Notes: generated by a model from the letters alone, not told the origin. A DNA stretch of 64,000 nucleotides from Paenibacillus sp. (GCA_017512705.1 JAFWEX010000152.1:23927-87926); one strand, 5' to 3'. Shown: positions 17,546-26,782, numbered from the stretch's first letter. Numbers and translations: made by a program.

Positions 17546-18517
17546 TTACCGCTTCTGTTCCGATTCCTTGGATTCCTTGGATTCCTTGGATTCTTCTTTT
17601 GATGCCTCGGTCTTGCGTGCCAGCGGAATGCCGTTTTGCTTGGCATACCATGCCTCATAATGATGCACTGCCACACCTGCGAATGATGAATGAGAGTCAC
17701 CCAGTTCGAACACTTTCTGCATCTCTTCGTCCATATTGCTGATCGGTTTGCGGAAAAAGGTCAGGTGATCCCCCTCGTGTGTATCTCCGAGTTCTGCTCC
17801 AATCCAGACTTTTTTGCCCAGATCATCCGCTTCGGCGAGTTCCTCTTTGGAGAGATCATACATCTGTTGCCCACTGTCCCGATAAGCCATAATGGCCACC
17901 GCATCGAAACGGGAGATGACCCAGTGACTGAATGTCTCCTTGCCTCCAGCCGATTGACGAGCATCGAGCCAGAACGGGATCGCTGCACTCATATCGAGTC
18001 CGGCAGCCTTTCCGGCTTCCGTCCAGACCTCCATATTGTTCTGCCACTCGGCAATGACACGGCTCTCCTCATTCTCCCAGCGTCCGAGCTGATACGGCTC
18101 GACATCGAGCTGAATGCCTACAAAGCGTTCATTTTTGGCAGAAGATGCATTGTATGCTCTCACCTGCTCGATAAAAGCAAGTCCCTCGGCCCGTTTTTCC
18201 CGATAAGCCCAGTCCGCATGGCCATTAAGAGCGTGCACCTCGATCTCTGCATTTGTCGCCGCTGCTATGAACTTACGGTATGCCGTATCGGACACTTCAT
18301 CCTGAAGCTGTAAAAAAATAGTGTCCACACCCTGCTCTTTGGAAAACGCGATGATCTCAGGTGTCTGCTCTGTAATGATTGACGTATCCCACAGCCAGGT
18401 CGCCTTATGTTCCTCGTGCGAAAACCATTTAAATAGCCAGGACATCAGTAGCAGGCAGAGCACCACAGCCACAATAGCCCATTTTGTCATACCTGCCAAC
18501 TTGCCCTGTCTTCTCAT
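17546..18517 (-). CDS. Membrane-anchored TIM-barrel-like protein
   Basis: A 323-residue protein with an N-terminal membrane anchor (about 12-30, WAIVAVVLCLLLMSWLFKWF) and an extracytoplasmic domain with alternating strand-helix pattern. It includes VDTIFLQLQDE, IQLDVEPYQLGRW and FDAVAIMAYRDSG, typical of a glycosidase-like TIM barrel with a conserved DxE on a strand end. It ends in a Ser/Lys/Glu repeat (KESKESKESKES) encoded by tandem 9-bp units at 17562-17597. GAGGGG precedes the ATG. It is the last gene of the polysaccharide-like cluster, only 8 nt after the dehydrogenase. Probably processes or binds the cluster's polymer; no family is firmly assigned. Confidence 0.65.
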   Translation of the reverse strand: MRRQGKLAGMTKWAIVAVVLCLLLMSWLFKWFSHEEHKATWLWDTSIITEQTPEIIAFSKEQGVDTIFLQLQDEVSDTAYRKFIAAATNAEIEVHALNGHADWAYREKRAEGLAFIEQVRAYNASSAKNERFVGIQLDVEPYQLGRWENEESRVIAEWQNNMEVWTEAGKAAGLDMSAAIPFWLDARQSAGGKETFSHWVISRFDAVAIMAYRDSGQQMYDLSKEELAEADDLGKKVWIGAELGDTHEGDHLTFFRKPISNMDEEMQKVFELGDSHSSFAGVAVHHYEAWYAKQNGIPLARKTEASKEESKESKESKESEQKR

Positions 18518-18525
18518 AAGTCCCC

Positions 18526-19893
18526 TCAGACTAGAACCGCTTCACTAGGCTCTAGCACAGGATGCTGTACCGAGTGACCAATCTTATAGATGTTCGGGTG
18601 TGTATACGCACGGAATGCATTACGTGTATCCAGGATCGGTACACCCAATTCCGCAATATCATAATAAGGCAAGTCGCTGTGGTTCGTAATCAGCACGATG
18701 CAATCATACGTTTTGAACTGCTCCAGATTGAAGGCTTCGCTGTGTACCGTTTCACCGTGTTTGTCCTTGAACGATTCTGCATGCGGGTCATAATAGCTCA
18801 CATTTGCGCCGCTTTCTTTGAACAGCTCGTATACTTCCAATCCTGGTGACTCACGCAGATCAGCAATGTTCGGTTTATATGACATGCCGAGCAGCAAGAT
18901 TTTGGATTTACGAACAGACTTCGCGTATTCATTCAGGATTGTAGACGTTTTGTTGAGTACGTAGTACGGCATATTGTCATTCGTAGATTGCGCCAATTCA
19001 ATGAATTTGCTGTAAAAACGGAATCCTTTGGCCTTCCACGACAGATACATCGGGTCGAGTGGGATGCAGTGTCCACCGATACCTGGACCTGGATAGAACG
19101 GCATGAAGCCGAACGGTTTCGTCGCAGCCGCGTCAATAACCTCCCAGATGTCGATACCCATACGATCACACATCATCGCCATTTCATTGACAAAGGCAAT
19201 GTTAACGCTGCGGAAGGTGTTTTCCAGCAGTTTGGACATCTCCGCTACTTTAGGTGAAGATACGGGAACGACAGTCTCTACATATTTGCTGTACAGCGCC
19301 GTGCCCAACTTCAAGCAAGCTTCGGTTGTACCGCCGATCACTTTTGGTGTATTAAACGTGGTAAACCGCCCGTTGGACGGGTCCACTCGCTCAGGGGAGA
19401 AGCATAGGAAATAATCTTTGCCAACTTCATGTCCAGCCTTTTCCAGCTCTTGCTGGATTAGCTCTTCCGTAGTCCCTGGATACGTCGTACTTTCTAGCGT
19501 GATCAGCATCCCTGGTTTCATATGCAGCTTGATCTGATCCACAACTGTTTCAATGTACGAGGTATCAGGGTCCTGGTTTTCGCTGAGCGGTGTCGGTACG
19601 CAGATGCTCAATGCGTCAATAACGCGTAGCATGCTGTAGTCTGTTGTTGGCTGAAAACGACCGGTTTGCATTACTTTTTTCAATTCGTCGGACGAAATAT
19701 CGTGAATATAGGAATCTCCATGATAGATGCTGTCGACTTTGGAAGCATCCAGGTCGATGCCGATCACGGTAAATCCTTGGTTAACCATCTCCACTGCAAG
19801 GGGAAGGCCGACGTAACCGAGGCCGACAACGCCAAGTACCGCTTCTTTATTTTCGATCGCATTCAGTAAGGTGTGAAATTGTTGATTCTCCAT
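18526..19893 (-). CDS. UDP-sugar 6-dehydrogenase (WbpA/WecC type)
   Basis: NAD-dependent oxidation of a UDP-hexose(amine) to its uronate. The 455-residue enzyme has the Rossmann motif GVVGLGYVGLPLA, ESTTYPGTTEE, FSPERVDPSNG and the catalytic cysteine in PGPGIGGHCIPLDPMYL, then a C-terminal UDP-binding domain (GMSYKPNIADLRESPGLEV). These signatures fit the UDP-GlcNAc/UDP-ManNAc dehydrogenase branch better than short UDP-glucose dehydrogenases such as TuaD. ATG 19893 is chosen because GGAGGG lies just before it. It would supply the sugar acid for the GT2 enzyme encoded upstream. Confidence 0.87.
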   Translation of the reverse strand: MENQQFHTLLNAIENKEAVLGVVGLGYVGLPLAVEMVNQGFTVIGIDLDASKVDSIYHGDSYIHDISSDELKKVMQTGRFQPTTDYSMLRVIDALSICVPTPLSENQDPDTSYIETVVDQIKLHMKPGMLITLESTTYPGTTEELIQQELEKAGHEVGKDYFLCFSPERVDPSNGRFTTFNTPKVIGGTTEACLKLGTALYSKYVETVVPVSSPKVAEMSKLLENTFRSVNIAFVNEMAMMCDRMGIDIWEVIDAAATKPFGFMPFYPGPGIGGHCIPLDPMYLSWKAKGFRFYSKFIELAQSTNDNMPYYVLNKTSTILNEYAKSVRKSKILLLGMSYKPNIADLRESPGLEVYELFKESGANVSYYDPHAESFKDKHGETVHSEAFNLEQFKTYDCIVLITNHSDLPYYDIAELGVPILDTRNAFRAYTHPNIYKIGHSVQHPVLEPSEAVLV

Positions 19894-19979
19894 GATATTC
19901 CCTCCGGACAATATATTTTGATGTAACTTGTATGAATAAATCCATTCAGATCCTGTAGATCAGATGTCTCTCTTATCTT

Positions 19980-20783
19980 CTAGTGCAAGCAGCGTCTGAT
20001 TCGAGCATCCAGCTCCACAGGAGAGAACGGTTTGGTCATATAATCGTCTACCCCGCTACGGAAGCACTGACTAATCGTCTGCTCTACCCGTTGTTCCGTC
20101 AACACGACGATTTTTGGGGGTTGCTCCATCTCTAGCTTCTGAATGTGGTGAATGAACGGAATTCCATCGATACCATACAAATTCAGCTCAGTCAGCACCA
20201 GATCCGGTGTTACTTTTTCGATGAGGTCGAGTGCGGCGAGTCCATCCACCGCTTCGTAGGTTTCGTATCCCTGCATCTTCAAACGCAACTGTAAAAACTC
20301 CCGGACCGTTGGATCGTTATCTACAATCAAAATCCGTTCCGGTTCATCCTTGGTGTGCTCAAGAGTGTAGATATGAATCTCCGATGAATCCACAAGATTT
20401 GAAGATTCAGCCATATGCTGAATCGTTGCCTTCGAAGGGCGCTCCCCCGGCTGGAAGCTGGCTAGTGTGATCTGCGGATCGGCACCAGGAACGCTCTCCT
20501 GTAGATCATGCTTAATCCGAAGACCTTCATAATGAACTTCATCCAGCGAAAGCCCCGGAATGAACACCGCAATCGTCTGTGTGCGCTCATCTTGCCATAC
20601 CTGAAAAGAGGTATATCCGACCCGCTCCAGATGTGTCCTGACCTGTTGCTCTGGCTGAATCTGACCTGCACAGTGAATGAACATTAAGCCACAAGCTTGG
20701 GCACCCGTTCCCTTCAGCTCCTGTTCTACACTGCGATACACATCAACGGCAGCCTCACGCTGCAATGTCGCCGTATTTGGCAT
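19980..20783 (-). CDS. Degenerate GGDEF-like domain fused to a pseudo-receiver
   Basis: A 267-residue cytoplasmic protein. The N-terminal domain (about 1-140) has the alternating fold pattern of a GGDEF or cyclase-like domain but no GGDEF motif. The C-terminal receiver domain (about 148-267) has ILIVDNDPTVREF, LTELNLYGIDG, IVVLTEQ and DDYMTKPFSP. The usual phospho-acceptor Asp is Glu199 (LTEL), one acidic-pocket position is Asn, and the conserved Thr and Lys are kept. It probably acts as an unphosphorylated scaffold or locked-on regulator. ATG 20783 is preferred, 8 nt after AGGGTGG. It sits between the GT2 and dehydrogenase genes, suggesting control of polymer synthesis. Confidence 0.75.
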   Translation of the reverse strand: MPNTATLQREAAVDVYRSVEQELKGTGAQACGLMFIHCAGQIQPEQQVRTHLERVGYTSFQVWQDERTQTIAVFIPGLSLDEVHYEGLRIKHDLQESVPGADPQITLASFQPGERPSKATIQHMAESSNLVDSSEIHIYTLEHTKDEPERILIVDNDPTVREFLQLRLKMQGYETYEAVDGLAALDLIEKVTPDLVLTELNLYGIDGIPFIHHIQKLEMEQPPKIVVLTEQRVEQTISQCFRSGVDDYMTKPFSPVELDARIRRCLH

Positions 20784-20865
20784 GTTCTTTTCCACCCTTC
20801 TCCTTCAAATGTTTATACAAGTTCAACAAGTCGTTTACACGAATACTCCGATGACAGAACAATCT

Positions 20866-21016
20866 TCCGATCACTGTTATCCCCAGATTTTTTCGATCCC
20901 CTTTTCTCAAGGGGAAAATCCGGGGATAAAGGTGTGGATTATGCTCCCGATGCAGCTTTATTTCTGAAAGCTTTTAACTTCGTTTCTTCAGATTATTTCT
21001 GTCCTCTCCGTCATCG
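20866..21016 (+). repeat. Dispersed hairpin element, copy 2
   Basis: Arms 20877-20891 (TTATCCCCAGATTTT) and 20915-20929 (AAAATCCGGGGATAA), with inner CCCC/GGGG stem, differ from copy 1 by a compensatory T-A to C-G change. The tail CGTTTCTTCAG...ATTTCTGTCCTCTCCG is separated from the hairpin by about 35 extra nt. It lies inside the cluster, between GT2 and the pseudo-receiver gene, in the orientation opposite to transcription. Confidence 0.75.
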
Positions 21017-21054
21017 TGTAGAAATGGAGTTGAACATCTATACTGTTGTTACTG

Positions 21055-22470
21055 TTATGCCGCTTTGCTTGTGTCTTTAGATTCCTCAGACCAGCTTTGG
21101 CGTGTCATCGTACCCCATGAGTTGTTGTTTTGCAAAAATTGAATATGTCCTTGTAATCTCCATAGCACGCCGAGCTGATGATACCCCACAAATTTCAAAG
21201 CGGAGTAGGCAAGCATTTTGAACAGATCGGAAAGCTTGTTATACCGTTTGAACGCAATTTCCTCTAGAATCAGAGCCCCTATACTAAGTAGATATCCACT
21301 CACGAAGTTCAGCAGTCCAAACAGGACGAGAATCGGCCACTGAGTCATGTCCAGAAGTACGTACCCTGCCAAAGCAAGCAGCCCGGTAATACGGAAGTAC
21401 GGATTCAGTGCTTCAAAAATAACGTTATACGGCATAGTTATGAGCCCCATAACTTTATATTTCGGATTGAACAGCATGCCGCGATTCTCTAGCATGTTTT
21501 TCAGATTCCCGCGTCCCCAGCGTTTACGCTGACTGGACAAAATGCGGTAAGAATCCGGCGCTTGCGTCCAGCACACTGCTTCAGGACAAAAGGCAACGCG
21601 GTATTTCAGTTTATTTTCCAGCATATAGCGGTGAAGCTTGATAATAATGTTCATGTCCTCACCTGGATAACCATCGCGATAACCGCCCACGGCAATCACA
21701 GCGTCCTTGCGGAACATACCGAATGCACCAGAGACGATAATCAGACCATTCATGTGACTCCAGCCAATTCGTCCACCCAGAAAGGCTTTCAGATACTCAA
21801 TGGACTGGAACATCGGCCAAATCTTGCGCGGGAGTGATACATCCTGAACCGCACCATTTTCGATTTTGCAACCATTCGCAATCCGCACATCTCCGCCGAT
21901 CGCAACGGTCTCTTCTGGATTCTCCATATACATGCGAGCCATACGGATTAACGCATCTTTTTCCAGCAGTGAATCGGCATCGATGGAAGATATGAGCGGA
22001 TAATGGGACAAGTTGATCCCCGCGTTAAGAGAATCGGCCTTACCGCCATTTTCCTTGTCGATGACATACAGATCCGGGAATTCCGGGTTATGATAGATGC
22101 CACGAATCGTCTGACACGGGATCTTCCCGCGAATCTGCGTATTCGGTACCGGCTTCAGACGGAATTCCTCCAGCAGCACCTTTAAGGTGGAATCACTGGA
22201 ACCATCGTTCACTACGATGACCTCATACGTTGGATAGTTCAATGTCATCAGGCAGTTTACATTTTCAATAATCGTCAGTTCCTCGTTGTACGCTGGCACC
22301 AGCAGCGATACCGAAGGTACCAGCTCCGAGCCGGATAACGTATTGTACTTGGAGTAATGTGACCGCCGGAAGATCGTCCAAATATTACGGAATGATAAAG
22401 CCAGTATCGAAAAGTAGAGCGCATTAACAAACACCACATAATAGATGGCGACCATACCGTAGATGAGCAA
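21055..22470 (-). CDS. Processive GT2 glycosyltransferase, membrane bound
   Basis: Predicted polysaccharide synthase of at least 471 residues resembling PgaC/IcaA and hyaluronan-synthase-type enzymes. It has an N-terminal helix (1-30), a GT-A domain with VSLLVPAYNEE, NDGSSD (D89), the SSIDADS DxD motif near 164-166, a GEDMN acid and the SSQRKRWGRG processivity motif (Q/RxxRW), then C-terminal helices. It likely extends a beta-linked polymer while exporting it. The upstream start is uncertain: AGGAGGGG inside the end of the HEAT gene favours a CTG at 22483-22485 overlapping its stop codon, five codons longer than the TTG at 22470 used here. Confidence 0.88.
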   Translation of the reverse strand: MLIYGMVAIYYVVFVNALYFSILALSFRNIWTIFRRSHYSKYNTLSGSELVPSVSLLVPAYNEELTIIENVNCLMTLNYPTYEVIVVNDGSSDSTLKVLLEEFRLKPVPNTQIRGKIPCQTIRGIYHNPEFPDLYVIDKENGGKADSLNAGINLSHYPLISSIDADSLLEKDALIRMARMYMENPEETVAIGGDVRIANGCKIENGAVQDVSLPRKIWPMFQSIEYLKAFLGGRIGWSHMNGLIIVSGAFGMFRKDAVIAVGGYRDGYPGEDMNIIIKLHRYMLENKLKYRVAFCPEAVCWTQAPDSYRILSSQRKRWGRGNLKNMLENRGMLFNPKYKVMGLITMPYNVIFEALNPYFRITGLLALAGYVLLDMTQWPILVLFGLLNFVSGYLLSIGALILEEIAFKRYNKLSDLFKMLAYSALKFVGYHQLGVLWRLQGHIQFLQNNNSWGTMTRQSWSEESKDTSKAA

Positions 22471-22477
22471 TAAATCT

Positions 22478-23689
22478 CTAAGCAGTGTAATCCCCTCCTA
22501 CTGTTGCGACGCCTGCACGTTTCTTGACTGGTCGGTTGTCACCGCGCACAGGACCAAAGTAACGTTCGTATAGCAATCTTTTTTTGTTATGTGCAATCAT
22601 CTGCTCGACCGCCTTATGGTCAGATCCCGATTGCTGCATTGTGCTCTCAATCTGCTGCATGGCAATCTCGCGCTCTGCACCTGTTCCTTGCACGGCTACC
22701 TGACACAATGCTTCGAATCCTGGTTCGCCGAGCTTGCTCAGGCTTTCTGCACTGTTATAACGTACTCTCCAGTCTTCATCACGAAGTGCCTTTCGCAGCA
22801 ACGGAATGCTACCTGAGGCATGTTTCGAACCAAGCGCCTGTACCACTTCAGCACGCACTTCCGGGTCCGGGTCTTGAATCAGCTTCAGAATCGTCTCATC
22901 CTTAAGGGCCGGATTAGCACTGAGGTACAGCTTGACCGCCTCAGCACGAACATCCTGATGCTCTGCTCCAACGAGTCTGTGGAGTGCTGGCATCACTTCA
23001 GGCACCGCTTGTCCCCACATCGCCACAAGTCCGACTTTTACGAAATCAGGGTTGCGGTCCTCCAGCAATTCGATCAGTACACGACTTGTATCCAAGTTTG
23101 CTTCCAATAAAATATCAGCCGCCAGATGGTGAATCGATTTTCCTTTGGTTAAAAGTAATGCAAGCATCTCTTTCAACTCATCATGCCGGGTCGTACATCT
23201 CGCAATGGAACGTCCGATCATGATAGCCATCGGTCCTGGCTTCTCATCCTTGAGTAATTCCATCAAACCGGGAACTGCTTCTGGACACCGCATGCCCCCG
23301 AGACGATAAGCTGCATCGATCTGACGACCATAGCGCAGGCGGCCCAGCTCTTTCAGATCATGCTCAACAAACCCCGCCTCACGGCACAATTCAATCAGCT
23401 TGTCACGATATTCTCCCTTGAACTGTTCGATCCATTCAATTAGCTTGTCCTGAATAACCCGGCGCTCTAGTGGAGCCAGCTTGCCAGGCGGCAGTTTAAG
23501 CGAGCTGTTCTGTGTTAACGCGGTTTGCAAATACGTGAAATAGTCCCGTTGTTTTATTTCATACATAGCGGTTTTGCGTTGTTTGCCATTGTGGGACATT
23601 TTCATGGCAAACAGAACGATGACGCCCACAATCACAAGTGCGATGCAGATCATCAAAAACCAATAGGCCAAAGCCAAACTCTGGAACAT
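22478..23689 (-). CDS. Membrane-anchored HEAT-repeat protein
   Basis: A 403-residue protein with one N-terminal membrane helix (about 8-30, WFLMICIALVIVGVIVLFAM) and a cytoplasmic array of HEAT/Armadillo-like helical repeats from about 110 to 360 (for example DPDPEVRAEVVQALGS and ALRDEDWRVRYNSAESLSKLG). Such arrays are protein-protein scaffolds. AAAGGAGG supports the ATG. It overlaps or abuts the GT2 gene, so the two are translationally coupled and it likely assembles the synthase complex at the membrane. No enzyme motif is seen. Confidence 0.82.
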   Translation of the reverse strand: MFQSLALAYWFLMICIALVIVGVIVLFAMKMSHNGKQRKTAMYEIKQRDYFTYLQTALTQNSSLKLPPGKLAPLERRVIQDKLIEWIEQFKGEYRDKLIELCREAGFVEHDLKELGRLRYGRQIDAAYRLGGMRCPEAVPGLMELLKDEKPGPMAIMIGRSIARCTTRHDELKEMLALLLTKGKSIHHLAADILLEANLDTSRVLIELLEDRNPDFVKVGLVAMWGQAVPEVMPALHRLVGAEHQDVRAEAVKLYLSANPALKDETILKLIQDPDPEVRAEVVQALGSKHASGSIPLLRKALRDEDWRVRYNSAESLSKLGEPGFEALCQVAVQGTGAEREIAMQQIESTMQQSGSDHKAVEQMIAHNKKRLLYERYFGPVRGDNRPVKKRAGVATVGGDYTA

Positions 23690-23789
23690 GTGAAAAAGTC
23701 CTCCTTTATGCTCGCTTATGATGTTCTATGCTGTTCAATCCATTGAGGATTGCCTAATGTATCTGATCTTGATGTTATTTAATTACGAT

Positions 23790-26015
23790 TTAATCAATCC
23801 GAAAACTAGGCATTTTTTCATAAGTCTGCTTCATTTTTTCATAACTCAGCTTCAGTCGTTCGCTATACTTGACCTGCTCCCAAGGCTGCCAGCTGTAGAC
23901 AGGCAAGGTCTTCAGATCCAGTGTTGTTTGTTCGCCACCAGGCCAGGATACCTGCTTCGTAGAGCGGTTCGTCAGCCACGGAACCAGTGTAATGCCTTCA
24001 ACCGTAGTTGTCCTAAACTGACGTCCACCCTCTAGCGGCCCATACTCGATCGCTTGCAAAGAGCTTGGATCACCGAAACCGAGCAGCATCCACGGGATTC
24101 GCATCTCCACCTGATTGCCGTTATAATTCCAGGCTGTTAACGAATCGCTGTCTGCCTGACCGGGAGCTGTCGTGCCTCGCTTTAACGTGCCGACGTTCTC
24201 AGCCATGAATGGATGTGCCGAACGTGTATCCGGCGGGGTCATCTTCAGACTGACTGCCAGCTCCCACGGATGGAACGGATCCGTTGACTTGAGTTGCTCT
24301 TCCGGAATCATGTTATATCCATCTTTGCCATACAAACGCTGGTTGAAATCATAATCTTTGGCAATCTGTACCTCAGACTCATTATCTTTTCCTAGTGTGA
24401 TGACTGTTTCCAGACCCTCATTCAGCGTCTTACCTGGCATCATGTTACTTGGTTGACTACCTCCGGCAAGTGTATCTGTTCCAATGCGAAGCAGAGTCTG
24501 CTCGGGGTCAAATGGCTGATCCAATGTCAGCCCTACATACAGATAGGCTTCATCGTGAGTCATTTTCATCTCCCGGATGCCCTGTACCTGACCTTGCCAA
24601 GTCGTGACTTCTTCTGCCTTCAGCTTCTCCCAGTCATCCAGCTTGCCATCGATGGTCAACAGCTCCTGTTTGCCCGGGTCCATCGCCAGTAGACCAAACA
24701 TTTTCTCATTGGTCAGCACATTCAGCCAGTACGGCCGGCGGTCTGCCGGAATTTCCAGCGGCATGGTGTTCCAGGTTTTTTTGAACCACTCATCCTGCCA
24801 CATGAACAGAATGGCTCCTGCGTATCCTTCGTCATAAATATCCTGTGTGAGGGACGCATCAATATCTCCCTGCTGCACCTCATTATGTCCGCCCTGATTT
24901 CGGCCACCCATCCCCAGATGGGAGATCCCGAGAGATGACGGTACGCCATACTCTGTAATCATTACAGGCATATCGGAAAACTCGGCTTTTAGTTTGTTCA
25001 GGTAGCTTTTATAGGTGTTGTACTCCCCGTTCTCATCCTTAATGGTCTGCAAGCTCTTATCGGTGTGGAATAGATCGGGATAATACGGATACACATGATA
25101 AGCAGCAAAATAGCCTCCATCCCACGCTTCCGGCAAAATATGCCTTGCATCCACACTGACGAGATCCTCTTCATACAGCGGCTCGCCCGGATGATCCAGC
25201 ACATCGGTTGTGACCCAGTTAGTGAACGTCATAGGATGTTCCCATCCATACTTCTTCTCCTGAACGGCTGTATAGTCTAACAGCTCTGCCAGCCAGTTTT
25301 CAAATGGTGATGCATCTGCACTCCCAGAGAAATGCACACCTTTGTACTGAGGCACATCCGCATGTACCTTGTTGGTATTATCCACCATTGCTGGATCCCA
25401 CTCGGTGCCTACATGCCAAGCCATCAAGTATTTCCCTGCATTGGCTCTGTATTTACCGCTAGATTCCCCGCTCTTGGCAGGAATGTCTGCGTCCCCATAC
25501 ACGGCAGATACGGCTTTTGCAATCTCCTGCTTGAATCTCTGTTCAATATGATCGGCATAGGCGTCCTGCTTCTCGATTAATTCCTCCTCAGGCGACCATA
25601 TACCCTGTATAAAATATAACGGCTCCTCCCGGCCTCGATTATAATCGACTAATGCGGAGTAAAAAATGGGCTGATGAACCGTATAGATTCGGATTACATT
25701 AGCACCGAGATCCTGAATCTGCTCGAACCACCGCAAGTAATCCTCCTCGGTGAGCGGAAATTCTCCCGGATAGTGCCCAGGTGAAGTTGCACCTAGGTTC
25801 ACGCCTTTGACGAACATTTCCTCCCATGTCCCATCTGGCCCGTAATGCATGAATCGATCTCCGTCAGTCTTGAATTTCATCTCCGTGCCATTCTCGGCTG
25901 TATACGTAACAAGCTTTGGCTGCATGTAATGCCATCCAGCAAGTATTCCGCCAGTCACCACGAGGGCTCCTGTCAAAGCTGTCAGTAACCAACGCCTTCT
26001 TCTTTTTCTGCTCAT
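23790..26015 (-). CDS. Membrane-anchored glycoside-hydrolase-like protein
   Basis: A 741-residue protein with an Arg-rich N-terminus and one membrane helix (9-29). It has an extracytoplasmic TIM barrel of GH-A style with acid/base candidate E205 (WHVGTEW) and nucleophile candidate E355 (MITEYGVPS), then a C-terminal beta-sandwich (about 460-720, IDGKLDDWEKL onward) resembling CBM9/DOMON-type carbohydrate-binding domains. It is the first gene of the cluster, 100 nt before the HEAT gene, after a long leader. It probably trims, anchors or modifies the polymer made by the GT2. The exact GH family is not identified. Confidence 0.7.
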   Translation of the reverse strand: MSRKRRRRWLLTALTGALVVTGGILAGWHYMQPKLVTYTAENGTEMKFKTDGDRFMHYGPDGTWEEMFVKGVNLGATSPGHYPGEFPLTEEDYLRWFEQIQDLGANVIRIYTVHQPIFYSALVDYNRGREEPLYFIQGIWSPEEELIEKQDAYADHIEQRFKQEIAKAVSAVYGDADIPAKSGESSGKYRANAGKYLMAWHVGTEWDPAMVDNTNKVHADVPQYKGVHFSGSADASPFENWLAELLDYTAVQEKKYGWEHPMTFTNWVTTDVLDHPGEPLYEEDLVSVDARHILPEAWDGGYFAAYHVYPYYPDLFHTDKSLQTIKDENGEYNTYKSYLNKLKAEFSDMPVMITEYGVPSSLGISHLGMGGRNQGGHNEVQQGDIDASLTQDIYDEGYAGAILFMWQDEWFKKTWNTMPLEIPADRRPYWLNVLTNEKMFGLLAMDPGKQELLTIDGKLDDWEKLKAEEVTTWQGQVQGIREMKMTHDEAYLYVGLTLDQPFDPEQTLLRIGTDTLAGGSQPSNMMPGKTLNEGLETVITLGKDNESEVQIAKDYDFNQRLYGKDGYNMIPEEQLKSTDPFHPWELAVSLKMTPPDTRSAHPFMAENVGTLKRGTTAPGQADSDSLTAWNYNGNQVEMRIPWMLLGFGDPSSLQAIEYGPLEGGRQFRTTTVEGITLVPWLTNRSTKQVSWPGGEQTTLDLKTLPVYSWQPWEQVKYSERLKLSYEKMKQTYEKMPSFRID

Positions 26016-26474
26016 GACTTCTGATTGCTCACCTCTCTAATATGCATCCTGCTGCTTTATGGATCAGGTTCATGCGTTTGAATGAAACCCGTGCAGGAAA
26101 CATACGATCATTCCGCTTCGGATGTCCGCTTGGTAGAGATGTCAGCGGTGTAGTTCTCACTATAGCGCTAAGCTTCTGCCTTGTAACTAGGCTGATGGAA
26201 GCAAACATGATATGGAACGTTCTGCCCATAGTCGGCCAGTTGCTTCCATTCCCCAGCACACTAGAGCGGCTGTTCCATCTGCGGTCTTTACTATCCCCAT
26301 CATCTGCTGAAAAGCACAGATGAATGCACTGCTCCCCTGCACATCTTCCCCTAATATTGTTATGTGCAACGCGGGTGCAGGCAACTTTCCCCCGATTTAA
26401 TATCTACCCACTTAAACGCAATAATTTTTTTAAAGTTGCGCCTTTTTTACAGTATTAACCATAAGTATTACAAA
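26016..26474 (-). promoter_or_regulatory. Long structured leader of the polysaccharide-like cluster
   Basis: About 460 nt between the predicted promoter and the first gene hold only weak, mutually overlapping frames without ribosome binding sites. The strand contains several inverted repeats, including a perfect 10-bp stem (26195-26204 with 26240-26249, ATGGAAGCAA/TTGCTTCCAT) around a 35-nt loop. I could not match it to the c-di-GMP, c-di-AMP or cobalamin riboswitch consensus by eye. Confidence 0.4.
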
Positions 26475-26480
26475 ATTGAT

Positions 26481-26509
26481 ACTATAGTCCGATAACGCAT
26501 CACTGAAAA
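26481..26509 (-). promoter_or_regulatory. Predicted promoter of the polysaccharide-like cluster
   Basis: On the minus strand TTTTCA (26509-26504), a 17-nt spacer and TATAGT (26486-26481). Confidence 0.4.
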
Positions 26510-26782
26510 TCCGCGTCAGATCAATGTTTTCTGAAATGTGCTGAAAATGAAAAAGGACGTCAGTCCCCTATATAGGACCCTGCCGTTTCAACCTTCTTTT
26601 ACAAAAGCCAAAATGAACTACCAGTCATCACCCTGAGGTCATGGATATTTCGCAATAAATGTAAAAAAGCATAACTTATTTCCTATTTTTTCGCTCTAAT
26701 CTGGTTATCGTCTAATTTGTGTCCAATTTTCAAAATAATTCCGGTTGCCGCATTTTAAATTGTCCTTTATGCTTATAAAAAG

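Noticed and set aside
17562-17597. Short tandem repeats as a possible CRISPR array
   Set aside because: Units are 9 bp with no spacers and lie inside a coding frame.
26029-26384. Overlapping 65-93-codon frames on both strands before the polysaccharide-like cluster
   Set aside because: No ribosome binding sites, no protein-like composition and mutual overlap; better explained as a structured leader.
26016-26474. c-di-GMP (GEMM) or cobalamin riboswitch before the polysaccharide-like cluster
   Set aside because: No GEMM core or B12-box consensus could be read; only generic hairpins are visible.
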